A stretch of 64,000 nucleotides of DNA from Pochonia chlamydosporia 170. Taxonomy: Eukaryota; Ascomycota; Sordariomycetes; Hypocreales; Clavicipitaceae. Below the pieces are notes generated by a model. The model had not been told where the DNA came from. It did no database searches and saw only the letters and a list, made by a program, of their open reading frames with translations. Of the stretch, positions 56,210-64,000 are shown in pieces. Position 1 is the first letter of the stretch. Each line of letters opens with the position of its first letter. The stretch is from positions 1,798,001 through 1,862,000 of the forward strand of contig NC_035792.1 in the NCBI RefSeq assembly GCF_001653235.2, read 5' to 3'. A program made the translations under genes and the position numbers.

Positions 56210-59200
56210 AGACCTATTATTGGAAGAGAGCTACAGATAGGTCTGCAGACTAAAGATAGATCTTAGCCTGATCCTTCCTACATTCTAGATATAGCTTAAA
56301 TAGGATAATTCCCTCCCTACTAGCTAGAGAGGATTATCATTATGATCAATACAATTTGCTACGTTATTCACTTGCTCCACTAACTTAGTCCTGGCCGGCC
56401 AGGCATGCGATGAGAGCAAATGTGTGAATGTGATCCACACTTGACCGAGTTGCAAACAGTAGCCTACCGCAATGGCCAACACACAGCCTGCAAGCCTCTT
56501 ATTTTCCAGCAATCAGTGTGTTGTAATCAATCACTTACGGAAACAGGGTCCTCGCGTATAAATAGATCTGAATACGGCTTCGAACCATGTACGGGTTGCC
56601 GGTGTTTTGAAACCGGGGGATCGCCCTGTGTTGAGAAACAAATAAATGGCGGATGGGCTCATCACCATCACAACCTCAATCAGGACTACGTCCAGAACGA
56701 CACGAGGCGAGGTCCCATACGAAACCACTCATTTGCTTCTCGGGGCGTGTCAGGCAACGTCACTAATAACGTGGCTGCTGGGACTCCATGCCAAATATGT
56801 TCCGTCTACCCTGTTAGTGTCAGGTTGGCAAGGACCCTGGGCGGCAGGGTTTGGCAGGCTGAAGGTCGATCTTCATGGCTGTGGAAAACAAAGAGCCTTT
56901 GCCAACTCACACTCGGGAACACCAAGCTGAACACTTGGTCACGTCAGTCAAGTGGTGAAAATCAGGCTGCAATTTGCGAGCATCGCGGAAATGGATTTAT
57001 CGAGGGCTTTGGCTTTGCCAGAGTCTGACCTGGAGAAAGTGAGGTATCGTAGGATCGACATTTTCCTGTGTCCCTCATTCGTTGTGCGTATGGACCGCAG
57101 CACTTCTGCTCATCTGTGCGACCTTCCTCATATGAGAATGCTCATCATAGGACCAAGTTGACCATATTGAAATTGAATATCCTGTCGGGTGTCAAGGCCA
57201 TCATTGAGTCGTGTTACGCATCTTCTAAGCCTGGACGAGAAGCAGACAAATGCCGAGTAAAATACCCAGGTGTGAATGTGTTGAAGCCCTGTTTGATGCT
57301 CCTATTGCATCCATGGCCCGTGCCTGCCTGTCCTGAGGAAATCATAGCCTTGGAAGGTGCAACGGTGCTGTACGGAGGAGTACCATACTTCTCGCAGTAT
57401 CCTAGGGTGTCAAATCAACAAGACCAGCCTGTTTAACAGTCAAGTTGTTCATGGCTGCACGTTGTCGGTCTGTTTGCCTGTCTTGTTCCTTTGATTCGAG
57501 GCCAAGGCGCTTTATCTGGCACTTCGGCTTTCGACAACCAAGGTTGATCTGATCAGTTGCACAGCGTTTGTATGGCACCTGACCACTACCTAGGTAGGTG
57601 TCTGCAACTCTTCCAGTCAGTTCGTGTTGAAGTCTTTGCAAGCGAGTTACGTGGATGTCCTTGATGGTTTTCCGTATTCATGACTGGCTTGCAGGAGCCC
57701 GAGGCTGACCAGACGTATTGTCCACCGCACGACATGAATTGTCATGCCGGCGCCAAGCAGGCCAGTAACTGCTGAAGAGACAGGTCTTACGCAGATCACT
57801 GGCCCGCAATGCCCAAAAGCGCTGTTTGTGGTCATCATCAAAGCAAAGGTCCATGTCAACTCTTCTCCACCGCTCATTTACTCCGTATCCTTTTGCCAAT
57901 TTGGTCGTCGCTTCGAGCTGCCAACGATTTGCCAGCCCCGCTCACAGACGCATACGAGGAGTTGCTGTGTCGTCAGGCATGGCGATGAACCAAAACAACA
58001 AACGAGCGTCGACTAGCGGAGAAGGCATGCAAGGCTATTTGCAGGAATACGCATATTAGTGGACGATTTTGGAAAGGAAACTTTACGTCATTGGCGCCGG
58101 ACACGATGGAACATCACACCGATATCAGAAGGTTGATGTTTTGGGTTGGTGATCCGTCTGTACGACTGAGACAGACATAAATTTTGAGCTGAGCCACAGT
58201 CGCAAGCTTACGAAACTGAGATTCAGCTAGAATATGCTCTCTCCATCCTCTCAGCTCATGTCACAGTTAAAGGAGGAAAAGACCAGCCAGACAGGGCCAA
58301 CGCAACGCCTTGCCAGCAAACCGGGGCACAGATAATAACCGGTGCAGGACAAAACACCAAGTTTGCTGGCATGTTGCAAGGGCTGCCATAGACAAACCAC
58401 GCACGTTTTGGCAATATTACCAGTGTGCTCTCCCCAAGAGCTACCCTGGCTGTGCAGGGACGAGAGAAGCGTAGCGTCAAACAATGCCTAGTTCACGGCA
58501 GACATCGGTCACCAGGCCCCTTGCAATTGGGGCTGGGCGGACCAGGGCATGCTTCCGGAAAGAGGGTAGAAAGAAACAGAGGCGATGGCAAATGCAGAAA
58601 GGAAGATTCTACGCGGACGGGGCAATTTATCATTGATGACAAAGTCGAGCCCGGCCTGGCCTGGCTTTGACACGAACAGAGCTAGCATGGTGATTTGTGA
58701 TTAACGGCTGTTCGTGAGAGCTCTTCCGTAGTGAAGGCCTGGAGTGTCTGTTATCGCAAACAGCATGGACGATACAAGGCTCTCGAAGGTGTTGAGAGAC
58801 TTCTGCCGTTCGAAACGCCAAGAGCGGCGTGTGTAGGCGAGGTTGTGCCTTGCACTCTGGTTCTTGTATAGTACTGTACTATTCACGATGATTCAAGGAT
58901 TGGAAATGGGACAAAAAAGAACATGAGCTGTTTGCTGCTTCAGGACGAGTCATCAATTGAAGGCTGAGGATGCGGCGCAATAGGAGCCGCCCGCAGGGAC
59001 AGCCACAGACAGGCCAGGAGTGGAGAGGAGATGTTCCTCACAGGTACTCCGTACTTGAGTAGTTATGGCTCTGTGCGAGGCAGGAAGAGGTCAGACAAAG
59101 AGGAGGATGTGTTCGATATCGATGTGTGTGCAGCATGTCTTCAATGTGAATGTGGAGGCAGTCCCAGTTCTTGAGAGGAGAATGCAATGTACGAGACATG

Positions 59201-59964
59201 AACTTGACATGGACAGACGCGTGAGGCTAACCAAAACCAAACCAGACCGTTGAATGCTACTCTATCGGCCGCAGAGAGACCGAACAGGCAACATGGAAAT
59301 GACATGACTTCTATGGAACTCGGCAAGTTCCTGTAGCAGAGCATGATGCAGCATCAAATGCTTGAGCCTGGATGCATTCTGCCGAATACAATTTGATGCA
59401 GCCTGGCCATCTGACGCCTGCCTCATTCTGGGTATTCTGGGTCCTGGCGCTTTGTGTGCCAATCTGGTGCATTTGCTCTGCCAGTTTGTGGACTGTGCTG
59501 GTGCAATTCGACAATTCTGGTCCATGGCTTGCTTCAAGATTCAAAGCTTCACAGTCGATTGGGTCCCAAGAGCGGCGGCTGCTCTGCTCTGCTCTGTCGG
59601 GTCTCATCTGGTCGATGTCTGCTCTGCTCTGCTCACTTTGCATCTTGTCACTTTGCAAGTCTGCATGTGGTGTCAAGTTCTCAATGGAATACAAGTGAAT
59701 GTCAACCTGTTCCCAGTCTGCACATTATGGAGCAAGTAACTTGCAAGTACCTGTGACGGGTCACCTCCCCCAGGACTGGCCAGTCGTAGGCCAGGCCACT
59801 TGCAGACTGGACGCTGGACGCATGAACCACGCCAGAACAGGCCAAGTTCTCCTTGTCGGCTCACTCCCGTCAATGCCACCTGCAGTGACTGCACACTCAG
59901 CCTCTACTTTGGTTCGACTTCAAACTGACTGAACTTCCAGTCGACCAGACCAGGACCCCAACCC

Positions 59965-60000
59965 GCCAGCAAGCCAGCCAGCAAGCCAGCCAGCCAGTCA
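59965..60000 (+). repeat. GCCA/GCAA tandem tetramer
   Basis: About nine units of GCCA with occasional GCAA, about 330 bp upstream of the CDC42 ATG, immediately after a CCAGACCAG motif. Simple repeat in a probable promoter or 5' leader. Confidence 0.75.
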
Positions 60001-60326
60001 GTCTCGTCCTCTTTTGCTCGCTCCCTCCCTGGCCAGTCAAGCCGCTGCTCCCTCCTACATCCACCCTCCTGTCCTCGCTCATCACTCACTCACCTCACCG
60101 TGTCTGAAGCAAGTTGAGCTTGTTTCTCATCACCGCCCACCATTTTACCCACCACCATCAACCATCACCACGCATCAACACCGAAATCAAACCACGGAGC
60201 CCGCGCCCGAGCCTGGCCTTTTGCGCCTCCATCTCCTCCATCCGCATCGACTCGAATTCCACTCTGCCTGTCCTCCCTTTTATTCTCTCCGGTCGGCTGC
60301 CCCTCTGCGAGCGCTGAAATTCAATC

Positions 60327-61599
<1,273 letters not shown>

Positions 61600-64000
61600 G
61601 GATACCCCATACCGCAAATGAATAAAGAAAGTAAAGACAAAATCGCAGGAAAGACGAAAAACAAAAAAATCACATTTGTGCCTCACTCATGACATGATGC
61701 GACCTCCACCCCGTATATTGTTGCATGACTAGAAGGAGGCAGGATCCTGTTGACGGGATTGACATTTTAGACACCAGCGAATGGAGAAGAAAGAAATAGG
61801 GGCAGATGCTTCATGGCATTGGAGCTGCCAACCAAATGAGCGAAGAGTGGCAGAGCCCAAGTATATGTGAAGACAATACTAGCGAGGGAGGTGGGAGAAC
61901 TGGGAGTATCTTGTATTTGGGAATGGGGATACGTTTTGGTTAGGAGCTCTGGCGGGTAGTAGACAATGCTCGTGGGCACGTTTTAGTCCGAGACGAGCCT
62001 CGATGGCTGCAGGACTAAACGGATGGGACGATGTTCTGATATGGCATTGCTGGAGGACTGGATACGGAAAGCATCATACTCTGCCTATCGGCAACTCGTC
62101 ACGTCTGGACAACCAGATCTATGCTGCTGGCTACTCACTGTTACGCTATTATTCTGTTGGGGAATGGGCAGCTTTTTTTTTATTATTGTTTTATCCTTTC
62201 CATACATGCAAGACGGGATGCTTCGATAGGACAGTTTGGCGATTGGAGTGCAATTATATCTATTCTTTTGTCTCAGATGCCTGTTTGCTTGAAAGTAAAG
62301 TTGGAGTCGGGTGATTGTATTTCCGATGTTGCATCGTGGCTTGCCCGTCTGCTAGCAGGTAGTTGTTCTATGCATGCTTGGATTTCACCATACCGTATGA
62401 AGGTAGTTGAGATGTCAATATGCCTTAGTGTCCTGGGAATTACAAGGGCACTAGCTAGGAGTGCTTCCTGATTTCCTCTTTAGTTTCCCGTGACTTTTGG
62501 GGTGAAGGGCAGCCGTGTGTCTGTCACGGTTAAGCTGCAATTGTGTCCCACGGCAAAAGTATACGAAATACAGTAGGCATAGAATAAGTTACATCATCTT
62601 AAATTCGTTTATTTATTTGTTTCGATTAGAGCACTGAGCGGAGTCACCGTTCTAAGCAGGAAAGCTATACTGTCAAATAGATTGGAACTATACTATGACT
62701 GCACTTTCCAAGGGTCGACATATGAATTTACACTAATACAGCTGTACTAAGTGTTGCGGTGAAATAGGTCCTCGCTTCGCTTGGTTAAGACTTGAAATTG
62801 GGCAAAACTTATCCGCTCAGGTCGATTATAAAGCTATACTTGCTGGGCTCGATATATGCCGCCGGGACGAGATGGGGGATAAATATAACGTCGATGGCAT
62901 GGACTGAAATCTGTATATTGACGCGGCCATGGGTCTCGTTGGCATGTTGAGAGGCTACTACTTTGCCATGTGGTAGTTTGAGGAGCAAGATCAATCGGTT
63001 ACGTAAACGGAAAATTGTCTACGGATTCCTATCAAACGATTGCCGGAGTCTATTTTGCTTGGTATGGCACTGATATTGATCGGTTTGTTAATTTGACTGC
63101 CAACGACCATTTCTGCGTACCACCAGGTGAAAGGATGCTGATGATTGATTCCGAAGCCATCCATACATCATTGCCGTCTTAGGGTCATCGAAGCCATTGT
63201 CGGCACGGATCAAAGTTGATGTAGAATTATTGATCTTTCCAGCATTGCCCTGACCTCATTTGACATAAAGTTGCCAGGTAGCAAGCATCTGAGCTGACCA
63301 AAAGAGCTCGGCCGAGACCGACAGGTTTGTCGAGTTTCAGCATGGCACCGAAAGACTTTGCACTGAGAAGGTCATGGAATGGATTGCCGGCTTTGGGTTG
63401 ACTAATCGTGCACACGAGTGATCGCTTCTCTCACCACGTAGGGTCCGTCAATGGATTTCATCTCGTGAAATATAACTTTCTGCCTGAGCGGCCGACTGCT
63501 CTTGACCAACCGTTAGTACGGCCTCTTTTCTAGCTCATGCTCCTGATAGTTTATATACAAGGGGCTTCGTGGGCGTCTTAGCAGCGACTAAAGCAATGAT
63601 TATAAAGGTCAATCTTCGCTGGGGTAACCAGTTACTGCGCGGAATGGTGGCTGTGGGATACCTGATGATTTCATGAAGGTGCTTGACATGAAGAGCTAAG
63701 ATCGTATATATACTGATTGTGATATCCCTTTATCGATGCGCCCCTTTGGCCGAAACGCTGGAGTCCGGTGGATAGGTGATTGATTTGCGAGTTAGTCCGC
63801 ATGCTGAGGAGTACTGAAATGCTAAACCTTCTTTTCCATATGTGTATACACCTCACTAGACTTTAACACAGGATCGCGGAGGAGACTCCATTATCAACAA
63901 ATCAGTTTGAGTTTGTGATTGTGACAAGTTCTTTTATGAAGATGGGGTGGTAGAAGGGGTAGGTAGGATTCCATGACGGACACGCTTTCAACGTTTGATG
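61600..64000. other. 2.4-kb terminal intergenic, no gene seen
   Basis: CDC42 3' region, then AT-rich sequence with only short frames. ACACTAATACAGCT at about 62730-62743 equals a 14-base piece of the MITE terminal repeat but without extended flanking similarity. Confidence 0.4.

Larger units (their letters stand above)
53612..60326. other. 6.7-kb gene-poor region upstream of CDC42
   Basis: No recognisable gene on either strand. The longest frame (202 codons, 56420-57028, plus) has no family features. Contains a pair of hairpins (56155-56209), CTACCTAGGTAG at 57586-57597, TACTCCGTA at 57879 and 59045, and CCAGACCAG near 59945. The last 400 bp are C/T-rich and are probably the CDC42 leader. 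Confidence 0.4.

Noticed and set aside
56575..56640. Possible minus-strand tRNA (GGTTCGAAGCC-like B box)
   Set aside because: No matching acceptor stem, D arm or anticodon arm could be folded around it.
56420..57028. 202-codon plus-strand ORF
   Set aside because: No domain, signal peptide or convincing composition; overlapping frames on both strands are similar.
62701..62760. Third distant MITE copy near the right end
   Set aside because: Only a 14-base word (ACACTAATACAGCT) matches; the flanks do not align.

Overview
The window is nuclear DNA from a filamentous ascomycete (Pezizomycotina). The evidence is short introns (mostly 46-130 bp) with GT...AG ends and CTAAC/CTNAN-type branch points, monocistronic genes on both strands, and recognisable fungal orthologues (POP3, VMA22, AVO1/SIN1, CDC42, an F-box/WD40 protein of Cdc4 type). 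Protein character and promoter motifs suggest a sordariomycete, probably Hypocreales; this is an inference, not something the sequence proves. I see no tRNA, rRNA, CRISPR or secondary-metabolite cluster.

Layout. 0-2.6 kb: a divergent pair of ribosome-biogenesis genes, RPF1 (cut by the window edge) and NOC3. 2.9-4.0 kb: a Tc1/mariner-type non-autonomous element with 122-bp perfect terminal inverted repeats, carrying what looks like a captured piece of an intron-containing gene. 4.2-6.1 kb: an orphan ORF and POP3 (RNase P/MRP). 8.5-17.3 kb: one very large ubiquitin protease gene (10 exons, about 2693 aa). 19.3-25.1 kb: a conserved fungal protein of unknown function, a PRCC-like nuclear protein, and the TORC2 subunit AVO1/SIN1. 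26.7-30.8 kb: a small secreted repeat protein, an NFKBIL1-like protein and a ZIP9-type zinc transporter. 31.6-36.7 kb: gene-poor DNA with a second, decayed copy of the transposon. 36.7-45.3 kb: an F-box/WD40 protein, pyruvate dehydrogenase E1 alpha and DNA ligase I. 45.5-53.6 kb: a CLC chloride transporter, neurochondrin, VMA22 and an MFS transporter. 53.6-60.3 kb: a gene-poor stretch. 60.3-61.6 kb: CDC42. The last 2.4 kb has no recognisable gene.

The genes are mostly housekeeping and do not form one pathway. Local themes are ribosome/RNA biogenesis (RPF1, NOC3, POP3), ubiquitin control (USP, F-box/WD40), polarity and TOR signalling (CDC42, AVO1) and organelle ion balance (CLC, VMA22, ZIP9).

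The observations most worth following are four. First, the gene-fragment-carrying MITE at 2.9-4.0 kb. Second, the DNA ligase I start region, which has two in-frame starts (mitochondrial versus nuclear) and a 30-bp duplicated splice donor; either splice form keeps the PCNA-binding motif intact. Third, the CLC protein, which has Gln where proton-coupled exchangers have the proton glutamate. Fourth, the repetitive secreted protein at 26.7 kb. Exon boundaries were worked out by hand from splice signals, reading frame and family conservation; all protein lengths depend on them.
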